From: Phocoena phocoena
Lineage: Eukaryota > Chordata > Mammalia > Artiodactyla > Phocoenidae
Direction of reading: 5' to 3'
DNA: 64,000 nucleotides
NCBI RefSeq assembly: GCF_963924675.1
Contig: NC_089221.1
Span: forward strand, 87,292,296-87,356,295
The notes under the pieces are model-generated. The model was given only the letters and a program-made list of their open reading frames with translations. It had not been told where the DNA came from and did no database searches. Numbering within the stretch: position 1 is the first letter of the stretch; each line of letters begins with the position of its first letter. Both the position numbers and the translations under genes were made by a program. Shown piece by piece: positions 23,421 through 36,600 of the stretch.

Positions 23421-23622
23421 TAATGAAAATTCAGTAGTATTTCAATGTATATTATCTAGGGAAATGAATCTCAACAAAGCAAATTTTTGTTAGAGGGGCT
23501 ATGGACAACACATAAAGTTATTAATGGCATTTCAAAGTCAGATGCAAAATTTCCAACTGACTATACATAAAAATACCTAGATTTGTTTTTCTTAATTCAG
23601 AGTTTTGAGGGACAACACAACT

Positions 23623-24096
23623 TCTTTTAAACTTTTTATTTTACATTGGATTATAGTTGATTGACAATGTTGTGATCATTTCAGGTGTACAACAAAGTGA
23701 TTCAGTTATACATATACATGTATGTATTCTTTTTCAAATCTTTTCCCATTTAGTTTGTTACATAATATTGAGCAGAGTTCCCCGTGCTATACAGTAGGTC
23801 CTTGTTGGTTATCCATTTTAAATATAGAAGCATGTACATGTCAGTCCCAAACTCCCTAACTATGCGTTTCCCTCAGCTTTCCCCCCAATAACCATAAGTT
23901 TGTTCTCTAAGTCTGTGAGTCTGTTTTTGTTTTGCAAATAAGTTCATTTGTATCATTTCTTTTTAGATTCTGCATGTAAGCGGTATCATATATTTCTCTT
24001 TCTCTGTCTGACTAACTTCACTGAATATGACAATCTTTAGGTCCATCCATGTTGCTGCAAATGGCATTATTTCATTCTTTTTAATGGCTGAGTAAT
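23623..24096 (-). mobile_element. L1 3'UTR fragment, 5'-truncated
   Basis: Antisense L1 3'UTR (ttgtgatcatttcaggtgtac, tgctatacagtaggtccttg, gtcagtcccaaactccc) reaching into the ORF2 end (atgttgctgcaaatggcat ... ttaatggctgagtaat). It is flanked by 14-bp direct repeats gggacaaca(c/g)aact at 23,609-23,622 and 24,097-24,110, with one mismatch. This fixes both ends. Confidence 0.9.
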
Positions 24097-24789
24097 GGGA
24101 CAACAGAACTTTAAAAATTCTGGGAAGAACGGTGGTATTAGCACATTATATAAAAATCACCATCCGATATACAATTAAATGGGAAAAATTAGCAATAGAA
24201 CAGAAATGAAGAGTGACAGAAAATCATTCATATCATGTTATATGACAATTTAGATAATATTGAAAGGAAGTAAAATAAGCTAAACCTTAATAAGTAACCC
24301 TTTTAAAACTTGTTTGACCATTGCTTATAGACAAGAATTGTAGGATTGAAGGAGAATATGATAGGCTAAGTAGTAGCATAATTTCACTTTTTTCTGCAAT
24401 CTAGAATCCTCCAAGGTGGAGTGAAGCTTCCTCAGGGCACCAGAAGTGATGTAAACATACGTAGAAAGTTACAATATAAAACCAACAAATAGAGGAGTTT
24501 CATTCAAAAGAAACCTCACCAAAGTGAGTATTTATAGCCAACTTCTGGCAAAAACAATTATGAAGCAAATCATTCAGAGCTAACATCAATTTTATGTATC
24601 TGGTCCCACGTGCAGACTTTTCAGCAACTTCAGAGAGAAACTGCTGAGACAATGTTAATGAAACCATACATCTAGGTGCCCCCATCCCAGTCAGGAACTG
24701 AGTTTTGTACTTTTTTGTTGGTTAAATAAGAAAAATAAATTTTAAAAAAATATTTTGAACTATAAATGTAACTACTAATAGAAATTAAA

Positions 24790-24925
24790 GTTCACGTAGC
24801 AAAATATGGTAACCTGTGGCTACTAAACATTTAAAATATGGAAAAGGAATTTTTATATTACTCAAGTTTAATTCATTTAAATTTAAATAGCTACCTATGG
24901 CTACTAGCTACCATGTAGAACAGTG
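24790..24925. mobile_element. hAT-Charlie remnant, MER1/MER3-like
   Basis: The words aacctgtggctactaaacatttaaaa and ctacctatggctactagctaccatgtagaacagtgcc resemble nonautonomous Charlie-type elements that end in ctagtggctaccatattggacagcg. Neither end is exact and no target duplication was found. Confidence 0.4.
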
Positions 24926-24939
24926 CCAGTATAAACCCA

Positions 24940-25115
24940 GTAAGAACCCGTCCTCCTAGAGCTTGCTTTCTAGTGGTGAAAAAAGAAAAACAGACAAGAA
25001 ATGTATAAGCAATCACATGAAGTAATAAGATAATTTCAGATTGTGATGAGTGCCATGAGTAAAATAAATAATGTTTTAGAATGTAGCATGTGTTTGTGTG
25101 TTGGCAGACACTAGA
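24940..25115. repeat. L2/MIR-like old repeat
   Basis: The order cctagagcttgctttctagtgg ... cagacaagaaatgtataagc ... ttgtgatgagtgccatgag matches the later part of the same repeat that begins with the ttgagcacctactatgtgcc word at other sites in this window. Confidence 0.5.
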
Positions 25116-27298
25116 TAGAGTGACAAAGAGCCGGAATTTATATTTAAGCTAAAAGACAACTATGAATAGTAGATATATAATTTTCCAATCTCTCTTAGCC
25201 CAAGCTTAGACAGATGATAGTTCATGCTCAGATTTATTTGATTCCTCTGACGTGGCTCAAGTTTTGCTGATCCTCTCCTGCTCATCCTGTGTTCATTATT
25301 TACAAGTGACATCTGCAACTGAGTGGGTGGCTTTCATGTACAGAGACCATTATAATTATCCATAATATTCTCATTCTCTTACCATCAGTAGTTTTTTTGG
25401 TTTGTTCTTAAAACAGAGTTTTGAATATGGTCTTTTAAGAAAGTTTGTAATTTCTAAGGTCCCCTATCAGGTGAAGTTTTTAAATTTTCCAGATTTGCAC
25501 AGAGCTGCCCTTCTCTTTTCTCAGTTTTCAGTGATGGTGTTCTATGATAAGGAAAGAAGGGAGGAGGGAGGGAAGAAGGAAAACTTTAATCTTTAGAAGT
25601 AATTCTCTAAATTTGCATGGAAAAAGCATTTTCTTTTTTGCAGAAATTAACTTTCAGAAACCATTAAATATCCCACTTAATTTCTTGACATCACATGGGA
25701 AGAGATATTCATGCATATTCGTTAGATAGCCAGTAGTTTGTATACTACTTGGTATTAATCATGGAAGTATACCCAAGGAAGTGTTGGATCTCAGGAAGAG
25801 CTGAATTTCACTCAACTCAAATAGATGTAAAAAGTCTTTTCAAAGGAAGTTGTTAGGCTTAAACTTAAGAGGAATACAATAAGCAGATTGTGTTGTGAAG
25901 AAAACAAAAGCACAAATATAAGGTAAAAATTAGGAACTAAAAGTCTATTGTATAGCTTGCAGATATAATACAATTTTAACATTATTTGTAGCACAACTAC
26001 AATTTTATAGATAATGAGATACTTCATAAAACAGCTGTCTGCAAGTTCAATGTAAACTTTATAATCTTAGAAAACTATAATAAATTAGTGTGAAAATGGC
26101 TTCTTAATTATGTTGGGGACTAAAATCTATTTTATTATTTTGCTCTCTAAACAAATTATACATTGAATCTAAGAGAAATATGCAATTTTATTATAATGAA
26201 ATCTATGGTATAATGAAGATTTTGTTATTGTTTTAATAGTTTACCTATCTGTTAACCAGGGTAATATTGACAATTTGGAAATCTCTCATGAAATATAAAT
26301 CTGTAAATCTTTTAAAAGGATGCAAAAATGAGAAATCTTACATGTTGAAGCTAAAATAGAATTTATTGTTTCATAGATTGTTAAAATTCCGTAGCTGATA
26401 ATTCTTTAAGCAATTATATTCTAGAAAAGGACTAAATTCAATCATAGCACATAACAGATGAGTATCGTTTTTAATAGAATCAAAATTAAAACCAAGAGTT
26501 AGAACAATTGAGTTGTTTTGTAAACGCTTTTTTGGTAGATCAGGGATTAACTCTGCACGTAGTTTTTAAATAATTAATCAGCACAGCTGCATTCTTTTAC
26601 AGTCTAGAGACAGAGGGTGTAACACAAAAAATATTGTTCTTAAAATTAGTAGCTTTATTTGTTTTAGTATTTTATTGAATTTTCAAATAATAATTACGTA
26701 ATAACATATCAAATCAAGCAAATCCATTTAGCTGCAGTACACCCCTAATTTCAAATAATCAGCATACTTGTCAAACAACATATCTAAGCGCTTAGATTAG
26801 TTGCCACTATCATAAAGTCCTTCCATAAGCATGAAAGGGAGGAGCAGCAGTCAACTCTGCCCAAGAGAACAGAGAGAAAAATGCCTAGGATGTTTAACTT
26901 ATAATAGAACTTTTTTTTCCAGTAAAATAGTTTGTTACTTAGTACTTTTAGTTATATATTCAGTTATTTGGTTAATGCATTATTTGTCACCGAATTTTGC
27001 TTTGACTCAGAAAACTACCAAGTAAAAAGGAGAATTTGAGAAACAATTAAAGTATCATATTCTACTCTTAAAATATAATTTCTTATTTCAAAGAAATGTC
27101 ACCTTAGCAAATGTCATTGGCAAGAAATTTTTTACATACTGTATAAAATTCTCTAGTCTGCAGTTTATCATTTACCCCCTTTACCATTTTATTTTCTTTT
27201 TGGACTGTAGATTGAAATATATAAGTATATAAATTTAATAAAATAGTCAAGCTTCCAGAGTTCTTAATATAGACTTCACGAAAACATTAGAATGAATC
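25116..27298. other. AT-rich stretch, nothing recognised
   Basis: I see no gene and no classifiable repeat. A short GGAA-rich run lies at 25,550-25,580. Small open frames are not supported by any motif. Confidence 0.45.
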
Positions 27299-27299
27299 T

Positions 27300-27515
27300 T
27301 TTTTTTTTTTTTTTTTTTTTTTTGCGGTACGCGGGCCTCTCACTGTTGTGGCCTCTCCCGTTGTGGAGCACAGGCTCTGGACGCGCAGGCTCAGCGGCCA
27401 TGGCTCACAGGCCCAGCCGCTCCGCGGCATGTGGGATCTTCCCAGACCGGGGCACGAACCCGCGTCCCCTGCATTGGCAGGCAGACTCTCAACCACTGCT
27501 CCACCAGGGAAGCCC
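27300..27515 (-). mobile_element. CHR-type SINE, antisense
   Basis: A poly-T run (27,299-27,323), then the antisense SINE from gcggtacgcgggcc to aaccactgctccaccagggaagccc. It is near consensus and full length. I could not identify a clear target-site duplication. Confidence 0.95.
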
Positions 27516-28280
27516 TATTATTTTTAAGTCCTAGTATGCATCATTTTAGTAATATCAGAAGCCTTCTTTTTAATATTGTAAGGAAAAAGCAGTGTCAGTT
27601 CAGAAGGGAAACTGAGTTCCATAATATTCTGTGCAGTGGTGATGACAGTAATCAACATTAACGATCCATGAGTATTCAACACTGCATTCAATACTTGAAT
27701 ACTGAGGATTGATCAAAATTTTAACAGTGCTATATAGTAATGCACAACCCTTGATTGTACTGGCATTCAAATGTAAACAATATTTATACCTTATTATCTC
27801 TTGCTTAATTATAAAATTGTGATACACGTAGAAGTCCAGACTGCATAGTCTCTATATTCTGAAAGACTTAACAGAAGTCTGGCATAATTTGGTATAAATC
27901 CTATTAACGATTAGTGAAAAATCCTAGTAAATATTATTTATTCATATGCAATATTAGTAAATGGCAATTTGATGCTCATTAGAAATGTATGTGAAGTAAA
28001 TATTTCCTTACCCTAAGCATTCTTAGATTAAGGAAGGGGAAACACTATTTTTACTGATATGAGGAAGAAGTTTTCATTTCTGTTTTTTCAATGAGTTATT
28101 GCTAGTAGGACAAAATTGAAAATATATTTTTAACCAATACACAATATTGTTAAATATTTTTCCTTTCTATGTATTTTAATTTAAAATATTTTAAAGTAGG
28201 AATATTTATTGATTTCATTAGGAATAAAATGCTGTGTGTTGAAATTTAATTTTATTACCTCAGCAAACTATGTCTATGAG
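27516..28280. other. AT-rich stretch
   Basis: Nothing recognised. Confidence 0.45.
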
Positions 28281-28760
28281 CATTAAGTCCCCCAGTTACA
28301 AAAGTGGCACCCTGGAGTTGATATCTGCTTTTGTATACCCCTTTAAATAGTAAAAGTTTTTGAGGGAGTGTTGGGGGAAGTTTTTCATGGTGTTTTTAGA
28401 TGTCTTGTGATAATGTTTGTCCCTGACTGCTGTGTTTGCTATACAAACATCCTTGGAAAATAAAGCCAGTGTCTTCCCCCTGAGCAGAGGACATAGTTGT
28501 TTCCAAATCAGTGCAATAAAGATATTGTCTCCCTCTGGGACAAAAGTTGGGTATGTTTGCTAGCAGCCCCATATGAGACTGGGGAGTTTCCTAAATTTGG
28601 GGCTTCTCAGCTGTGACACAAGACTACTGAGTGTATATCATCTGTCTGGGCCAAACTCTACATCATCCTCATGATACTTGGGGGACAAAGAAAGCCCATG
28701 CAAAATTGGAACTCATGCTTCCTTCTGTGCCATAATAAACATTTATTTCTAACCCGAGTC
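28280..28760. other. GC-richer block with AATAAA words, possible LTR
   Basis: More balanced composition than the flanks, with AATAAAG at about 28,459 and 28,516 and AATAAAC at about 28,735, and a ttgctagcagcccc word. It could be an old solo LTR, but I see no TG...CA ends or target duplication. It has no coding potential that I can support. Confidence 0.2.
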
Positions 28761-28858
28761 TATTTGCTCTGCCATAATTTATGAAACTGTAGCAGTTTAA
28801 CTTGTTAGCTTGTAGGCAAGATAGAGTCTTAAACTCTATGCAGTTCTTGACAGAAAGG

Positions 28859-29331
28859 TGTGTTAGTTATCTATTCCTACAAAAGAATTGACCCCAAATC
28901 TTAGTGATTTTAAATGATATTAAGCATTTATTATCTCTCATAATTTCTAGAATTCAGATAAACTGGGCAGTTCTGGCACAGTTCTTCATATAAAGTTACA
29001 GTCAAGCTGTGAAATAGGATGGCAGTCATCTGAAAGCTTCAGTGTGGCTACAGGATTTGCTTCCTAGTTGGCTCGCTCAGATAGCTGGCAAGTTAATTTA
29101 ATCATGGGACCTCAGATTATTCCTACATGACCAATCTCCATGGGGTATTAGAGGGTCCTCAAGACATGGTCGCTGGCTTCTAACAAGAGAAAAAGCCAAG
29201 AGATGAAAGTGGCAGCCACACATCTACAATTTGGTCATATAGTTCAGCACTATTCCGTCTAGACAGAATTACATAAATGTGATAATACCAGAAGGCAAGA
29301 ATTTGGGGGACCATTTTGCAGGCTGGATACC
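28859..29331 (-). mobile_element. MaLR-type solo LTR remnant, antisense
   Basis: The + strand reads gtgttagttatctattcctac ... ccccaaatcttagtg ... catttattatctctcat ... tggcagccacac ... gaatttgggggaccattttgcaggctgg. This is the reverse-complement order of MaLR/ERVL-related LTRs of mammals. A second copy of the same type lies at 47,655-48,210. It is noncoding, with no internal retroviral sequence on either side. Confidence 0.55.
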
Positions 29332-29599
29332 ATAGAAGATATCACTAGGATTTTATGTTCTCCTTCCAGGATGCCTATGACATTTCTTTTCTCCTAATAG
29401 TATTTGAGATACTCCAGGATAATGGAGATTTTAGAAATTTTTCTATATGTTTGTAGTTTATAATCAAGAACAACTAATGCTATGAATTTAGCTTTATCTT
29501 TTCCTTTGATGCTAGAAGATCCTGGAAGTCAATCTCAGGACTAGTTTTAAATCCAGATTTTAAAGGAAGATACCTGCACTAAAAGTATGGGAAGAATAT

Positions 29600-30660
29600 T
29601 CAGTGAGCATAAACAGCCAAACATATCAAGGTAAAGTTTGAGAATCCAAGAATAAATTGATAAATCAATTATACAAACAGCTAAATTATCTCAAAAAACA
29701 AATATAACAAGATTAGCTTTAGGCTTCTCAATTTCAGCCAAAAATTTTGGAACATACTTATAAAGTTCTAAGGGTAAAAGATTGTATACACTGTCAAAAA
29801 ATATAAGTGAGGGCAAAATTAAAGACATTTTAATGTTTTTGATTATTTTAAAAATAATTTTGAACATTTACATCACGAAATACTCTTTTGTACTTCTGAA
29901 AAAGGTTCTTTATTAGGTAATCTTCCAAATGAAAAAATCAATTCATCTATCAGAATAAATGACTTAAGTTTGGGTAGTATAGTTGTACACATTGTCAATA
30001 ACGGTTAAAAAGGTAAATCAACTGAAGACTTTTCAGCTATGCAACTATATAGGATGGTACTCCATGAGACTGGAGAGTGAACAACTACCTCGGATTGTAA
30101 GCCAAACAACAACCACAACTCACATGGTATAGAAAGATATTTGAATTCAGACAAAGTAGAGAGAAAGTAGGTACTTAATATCTTGATATTATGCACATGT
30201 TGAAACTATACAACAGGAATTTTGAAAACAATGATTACTATGCTGAAGGCTCTAATGAATAAGATGGCAATATGTATTAACATATGAGGAATTTCATCAG
30301 AGGGATGAAAATATGAAAAAAATACCAACTGGCTATACTGAAATGCTTATGATGAACTCTTCAGTTGTCACAACACAGCCAAGCAAAGAATCAGTGAACT
30401 TATATGTTATTAGAAATTATGCAAGCTTACACACAAAGAAGCAAAATTTTGAGAGAAAGAAATGAAACAGAACATCCAAGAGCTATAAGACAATATAAAT
30501 GCTCTAACATACAAGTTATTTGAATTCCAGGGAAAGAAGTGAGAATGGGACAGAAGAAATATTTTTAAAAAATAACAGCTGAGAATTTTCAAAAATAATA
30601 AAAGACAACAAAATACACATCCAAGAAACTCAGAGATGTTTAGAATACATGTTTAAAAGA
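29600..30660 (+). repeat. Old L1/HAL1-like remnants
   Basis: Positions 29,640-29,830 resemble the ORF1 C-terminal part (gattagctttaggcttctcaa ... aaagttctaagggtaaaag). 30,030-30,170 repeats the L1ME-like piece also found at 21,189-21,330. 30,380-30,660 follows ORF1 again (gaatcagtgaactt, gacaatataaatgctctaacatacaag, gacagaagaaatatttt, catccaagaaactcagag). Stops are frequent and no frame is intact. Confidence 0.45.
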
Positions 30661-30739
30661 AAAAAGAAGGAAGGAAGGAAAGAAGGAAGCAGGAAGGGAG
30701 GGAGGAAGGGAAGTAAAAAGAAAGAAGGAAAGAAAAAAT
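30659..30739. repeat. GGAA/GA-rich simple repeat
   Basis: Impure (GGAA)n/(GGGA)n tract on the + strand, placed at the end of the old L1-like sequence, where it may have grown from an A-rich tail. Confidence 0.9.
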
Positions 30740-31510
30740 ACCGATTAGTAAGACATTTACAAAATAAATTATTGTATTAGTGTAGTTTACAGTCTATTTC
30801 TTATTCCTCATTGTCTAAGCTTATGGTGGGATTGGACCTGCCTGTGCCCCAGCAGTTTACTTAGCACCACCATAAATGTCAGCATACATTACCTGGGTTA
30901 CTTCTGGGCTGAAATCTTAAGAGCTAAAGTATATTTCACTACACTGTTTTGCCCTGCATTGTACTGACTTTCAACACGTCTTCAGATAGTAGCTTCTTAG
31001 TCAAAGTCCAAGAGAGAAGAAGAAAGGGAGCAGAGTCCACAAGAAATCTGTGATATTTCATGAGAAATAAAGAAGTATTTGTTGCTTTACACCAAAGTGA
31101 CTTGGAGTTCTTTATTATTGAATGGTTATTTACTCTATCTTGATATATATTTTATAATCAGAAACCCAAAAACTGTATTTCTATTTAAAAGTATAATGTT
31201 CATCTATATAATGAATATATATGTATATTTCTAATTATATATATAACTAAAAACTCTAGGCTGTATTTGGAATGAATATTATTACAGATTAGTGTACAAA
31301 ATATGAAACAGTGAGAGAAAACTCAGGATAGAGAGAAATGTTCTACTTGCTATGAGGAAAAAATGTTTTCTGATAATGTGGTAAAGCTGCAAATTGTTAG
31401 CCTTATAGTCATATACCTTGGATTAGAGCAAGTACTTAGTATTATTATTTAATCTGTTAAATCTAATTGCAAAGTTTCTCATAGAATATCCTGGGAGACT
31501 GAATGGACTC
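30740..31510. other. AT-rich stretch with no recognised element
   Basis: Nothing supported. It forms the left flank of L1-B. The junction at about 31,511 shows no poly-T run. Confidence 0.45.
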
Positions 31511-31826
31511 CCGATGGACACTTAGGTTGCTTCCATGTCCTGGCTATCGTAAATAGACCTGCAATGAACATTGTGGTAAATGACTCTTTTTGAATTATGG
31601 TTTTCTCAGGGTATATACCCAGTAGTGGGATTGCTGGGATGTATGGTAGTTCTATTATTAGTTTTTTAAGGGACCTCCATACTGTTCTCCGTAGTGGCTG
31701 TATCAATTTACATTCCCACCAACAGTGCAAGAGTGTTCCCTTTTCTCCACACCCTCTCCAGCATTTATTGTTTCTAGATTTTTTGATGATGGCCATTCTG
31801 ACCGGTGTGAGATGATATCTCATTGT

Positions 31827-31857
<31 letters not shown>

Positions 31858-33830
31858 CCGGTACGCGGGCTTCTCACTGCTGTGGCCTCTCCCGTTGAGG
31901 AGCACAGGCTCCGGACGCGCAGGCCCAGCCAACGGCCATGGCTCACGGGCCCAGCCGCTCCGCGGCACGTGGGATCCTCCCAGACCAGGGCACGAACCCA
32001 TGTCCCCTGCATCGGCAGGCGGACTCTCAACCACTGCGCCACCAGGGAAGCCCCTCATTGTAGTTTTGATTTGCATTTCTCTAATGATTAATGATGTTGA
32101 GCATTCTTTCATGTGTTTGTTGGCACTCTGTATATCTTCTTTGGAGAAATGTCTATTTAGGTCTTCTGACCATTTTTGGATTGAGTGGTTTGTTTTATTG
32201 TTATTGAGCTGCATGAGCTGCTTATAAATTTTGGAGATTAATCCTTTCTCAGTTGCTTCATTTGCAAATATTTTCTCCCATTCTGAGGGCTGTCTTTTTC
32301 TCTTGTTTATGGTTTACTTTGCAGTGCAAAAGCTTTTAACTTTCATTATGTCCCATTTGTTTATTTTAGTTTTTATTTCCATTTCTCTAGGAGCTGGGTC
32401 AAAAAGGATCTTGCTGTGATTTATGTCATAGTGTGTTCTGCCTATGTTTCCCTCTAAGAGTTTGATAGTATCTGGCCTTACATTTAGGTCTTTAATCCAT
32501 TTTGAGCTTATTTTTGTGTATGGTGTTAGGGAGTGATCTAATCTCATACTTTTACATGTACCTGTCCAGTTTTCCCAGCACCACTTATTGAAGAGGCTGT
32601 CTTTTCTCCACTGTATACTCTTGCCTCCTTTATCAAAGATAAGGTGACCATATGTGCATGGGTTTATCTCTGGGCTTTCTATCCTGTTCCATTGATCTAT
32701 CTTTCTGTTTTTGTGCCAGTGCCATACTGTCTTGATGACTGTAGCTTTGTAGTATAGTCTGAAGTCAGGGAGCCTGATTCCTCCAACTCCATTTTTCTTT
32801 CTCAAGATTGTATTGGCTATTTAGGGTCTTTTGTGTTTCCATACAAATTGTGAAATTTTTTCTTTGACTTCTGTGAAAAATGCCATTAGTAGTTTGATAG
32901 GGATTGCATTGACTCTGTAGATTGCTTTGGGTAGTAGAGTCATTTTCACAATGTTGATTCTTCCAATCCAAGAACATGGTATATCTCTCCATCTATTGGT
33001 ATCATCTTTAATTTCTTTCATCAGTGTTTTATAATTTTCTGCATACAGGTCTTTTGTCTCCTTAGGTAGGTTTATTCCTAGATATATTATTCTTTTCGTT
33101 GCAATGGTAAATGGGAGTGTTTTCTTAATTTCTCTTTCAAATTTTTCATCATTAGTATATAGGAATGCCAGAGATTTCTGTGCATTAATTTTGTATCCTG
33201 CTACTTTACCAAATTCATTGATTAGCTCTAGTAGTTTTCTGGTAGCATCTTTAGGATTCTCTCTGTATAGTATCATGTCATCTGCAAACAGTGACAGCTT
33301 TACTTCTTTTCCAATTTGGATTCCTTTTATTTCTTTTTCTTCTCTGATTGCTGTGGCTAAAACTTCCAAAACTCTGTTGAATACTATTGGTGAGAGTGGG
33401 CAACCTTGTCTTGTTCCTGATCTTAGTGGAAATGGTTTCACTGTTTCACCATTGAGGACAATGTTGGCTGTGGGTTTGTCATATATGGGCTTTTTTATGT
33501 TGAGGAAAGTTCCCTGTATGCCTACTTTCTGGAGGGTGTTTAATATAAATCGGTGTTGAATTTTGTCAAAAGCTTTCTCTGCGTCTATTGAGATGATCAT
33601 ACGGTTTTTATCCTTCAATTTGTTAATATGGTGTATCACATTGATTGATTTGCATATATTGAAGTATCCTTGCATTCCTGAGACAAACCCCAATTCATCA
33701 TGGTGTATGATCCTTTTAATGTGCTGTTGGATTCTTTTTGCTAGTATTTTGTTGAGGATTTTTGCATCTATGTTCATCAGTGATATTGGCCTGTAGTTTT
33801 CTTTCTTTGAACATCTTGTTTTTGTACTAT
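31511..33830 (-). mobile_element. L1-B: internal ORF2 fragment truncated at both ends
   Basis: Two parts (31,511-31,832 and 32,054-33,830) are one L1 ORF2 fragment closely similar to the matching part of L1-C, split by a later SINE. The high-coordinate end stops just upstream of the reverse-transcriptase core, and the low-coordinate end stops in the C-terminus at gatggacacttagg, before the ORF2 stop and 3'UTR. There is no A-tail and no target duplication. Loss of both ends points to rearrangement or an atypical insertion. Confidence 0.9.
31511..33830 (-). pseudogene. L1-B ORF2 remnant with open reverse-transcriptase core
   Basis: Reading on the minus strand, codons are open for 318 residues (33,777-32,821). 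They hold the RT core: [26 protein letters not shown] (first catalytic Asp region), [23 protein letters not shown] (catalytic FADD, about 33,280) and the thumb region to VWKHKRP. A single stop follows, then 163 more open codons to SFCTAK (stop near 32,314). The C-terminal Cys motif region ([16 protein letters not shown]) lies beyond the inserted SINE. There is no endonuclease, no start context and no tail, so it is not a functional gene. The open RT frame reflects a modest age. Confidence 0.9.
31833..32053 (-). mobile_element. CHR-type SINE inserted in L1-B
   Basis: Antisense SINE with about 25-27 T on the left. The target-site duplication tcattgtagtttt flanks it (31,820-31,832 and 32,055-32,067), and removing one copy restores the L1 ORF2 sequence. 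The insertion therefore post-dates L1-B. It creates chance fused frames of 146-187 codons that mix SINE and L1 codons and should not be called genes. Confidence 0.97.
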
Positions 33831-34779
33831 CTTAAAGCAGCATAATAATAGTGGTTATTTTTCCCAGTGAAAATTATCATTTATTTATTTATTTGAATAT
33901 TTATTTCATGTGAGGCGTTTGTATATCTAAAGATAGGCAGGCAAAGAGAATCTTTTTTGGTCAAGTATAAAGCTTCCCAGAGAAGTAGTAGATCTAAAAG
34001 GAAAACATTTTCTATTGAAAGCTGAACAGGATCAAATTTCTTTACTCAATGCACAAATCTAAATTGAAAGGCTGGCTTGTCAGCAAATGTTTAACTGCAA
34101 TGAAATCCATGCCTACCTCTAGCACCCTAATTGGAAATTCCAACATAATTCACCTAGAAGATATTCCACACACTAATCCTATAGCAGTATTTCATTAAAA
34201 GTCGGCACTCCATAATTTCATTAAATGTTCATCATTCTCAGTGTAAACTTCTTCAGAATACTCTTTTCTTATAAAGGAAACTGGAAAGAAATTTGGATTT
34301 AAGAATAGAAATCTTACATTGATAAGAAAATATCTTTTAGCTACAGATAAAATAAAATAGTCATGTTTTACCATCAAATAATGATATACCACCATGAAAA
34401 CCTAAAAACATAATAAGGGTAATAAAAAGAAGTGTTCATAAAGAGAACCTTCATCAGCATTATAGTAAATGGCATCTAATCAAATCTAAGCTTAATATCA
34501 TAGTGATGAAAATAAAGAAAGAACTATTACAATGGAGACTTTCTATCAGGCAGGTCATATAAAAATGAAAATTACAATGTGGATTGTTGTTATGTTGAAG
34601 GAAGCGGCCTCTGCCAGGACTTCTTGAATGTAGAAAATAGACAAGGGGTCCTGCAGCCCCTGCTTACCAGGTGGTCAGATGATTATCCAGCCCAGCATCA
34701 CATAGTTAAGTTGTACTGAGTCCACGTGTAAACGCAGGAGGATAGTGCTAAGGACTCCACCTGGACCACAGGAAAATTT
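33831..34779. other. AT-rich stretch
   Basis: No recognised feature. A GC-richer patch lies at 34,600-34,770 (gccaggacttcttgaatg ... gtgctaaggactccacctgg), which could be a decayed MIR-like repeat but is not firmly recognisable. Confidence 0.4.
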
Positions 34780-34965
34780 TCATTCATCTATTCACTCATG
34801 CATTCATTCAGCACAATTTTATTATGTAGCTAGTATATGCTAGACACTGTCCTAGATATTGTAGGTATAAAGATGAATAAAACAATGTTCTGTGCTCTCA
34901 AAGGATCAAAATCTAATAGAGCTACACAAATAGATGAAAAAAAATGATGCAACAGAACATTGTCA
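34780..34965. repeat. L2/MIR-like old repeat
   Basis: attcatctattcactcatgcattc ... tagctagtatatgctagacac ... gtaggtataaagatgaataaaac ... caaaggatcaaaatctaatag keeps the standard order of this repeat. Confidence 0.55.
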
Positions 34966-35583
34966 GTGCTCAGATAGAAGTTGTGGAGTCAGTTCTGCCT
35001 TAAACTTGAATAACTTTTTGAAGAATTCCCCTCTAATTAAGTAAAGCAATATTTCCTACATCCCCTGTTACATGTCAAGAGAGAATCTGGGGGATGATTC
35101 TAATATATAAATTAGCAGAATACACATAATTAAGTGACAAATTGTCTGGCATGCACAATATTTCCTGAGGAAATATACAGGAGGGGGGATAATGAGGACT
35201 GGAGTACCAAGATATCATCAAGTCAGAGGCAAAACAGAATTAAAAATAGAGATGGGATAAGGATCTATAGTTAAATATAGATACATTGAATATATACCAT
35301 AACTAGATGATAGGTTTAATAGAAACCAATATGTTCTGTGGCATATCTGATCCATGCAAAATCTTTCTAATGATGTTCCATCATATCTTCTTTTTAAATG
35401 GTTCTTCAATCAAAATTTGACATATTCATTTTTATTTTTCTTGTTGGTTCTTTTTACTCAGTTCTTCACTGTATTTAGATCTTTTCACATATTTACCTTG
35501 GTTACTTTAAAGTTCCTCTCTGATAGTTTTAATATATGGGTCCCTAAATCTTATTATTTTGAATATTTATTCCTTGAAATGGG

Positions 35584-36600
<1,017 letters not shown>

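Noticed and set aside
31479..32042. 187-codon frame that looks like a novel fusion protein
   Set aside because: It is a junction of SINE and L1 ORF2 sequence, explained by the insertion with its target duplication.
33104..33559. 151-codon + frame across the L1-B reverse-transcriptase region, and a similar one at 41,540-41,911
   Set aside because: They are the antisense shadows of the same L1 ORF2 segment, occurring at the same place in both copies for that reason.
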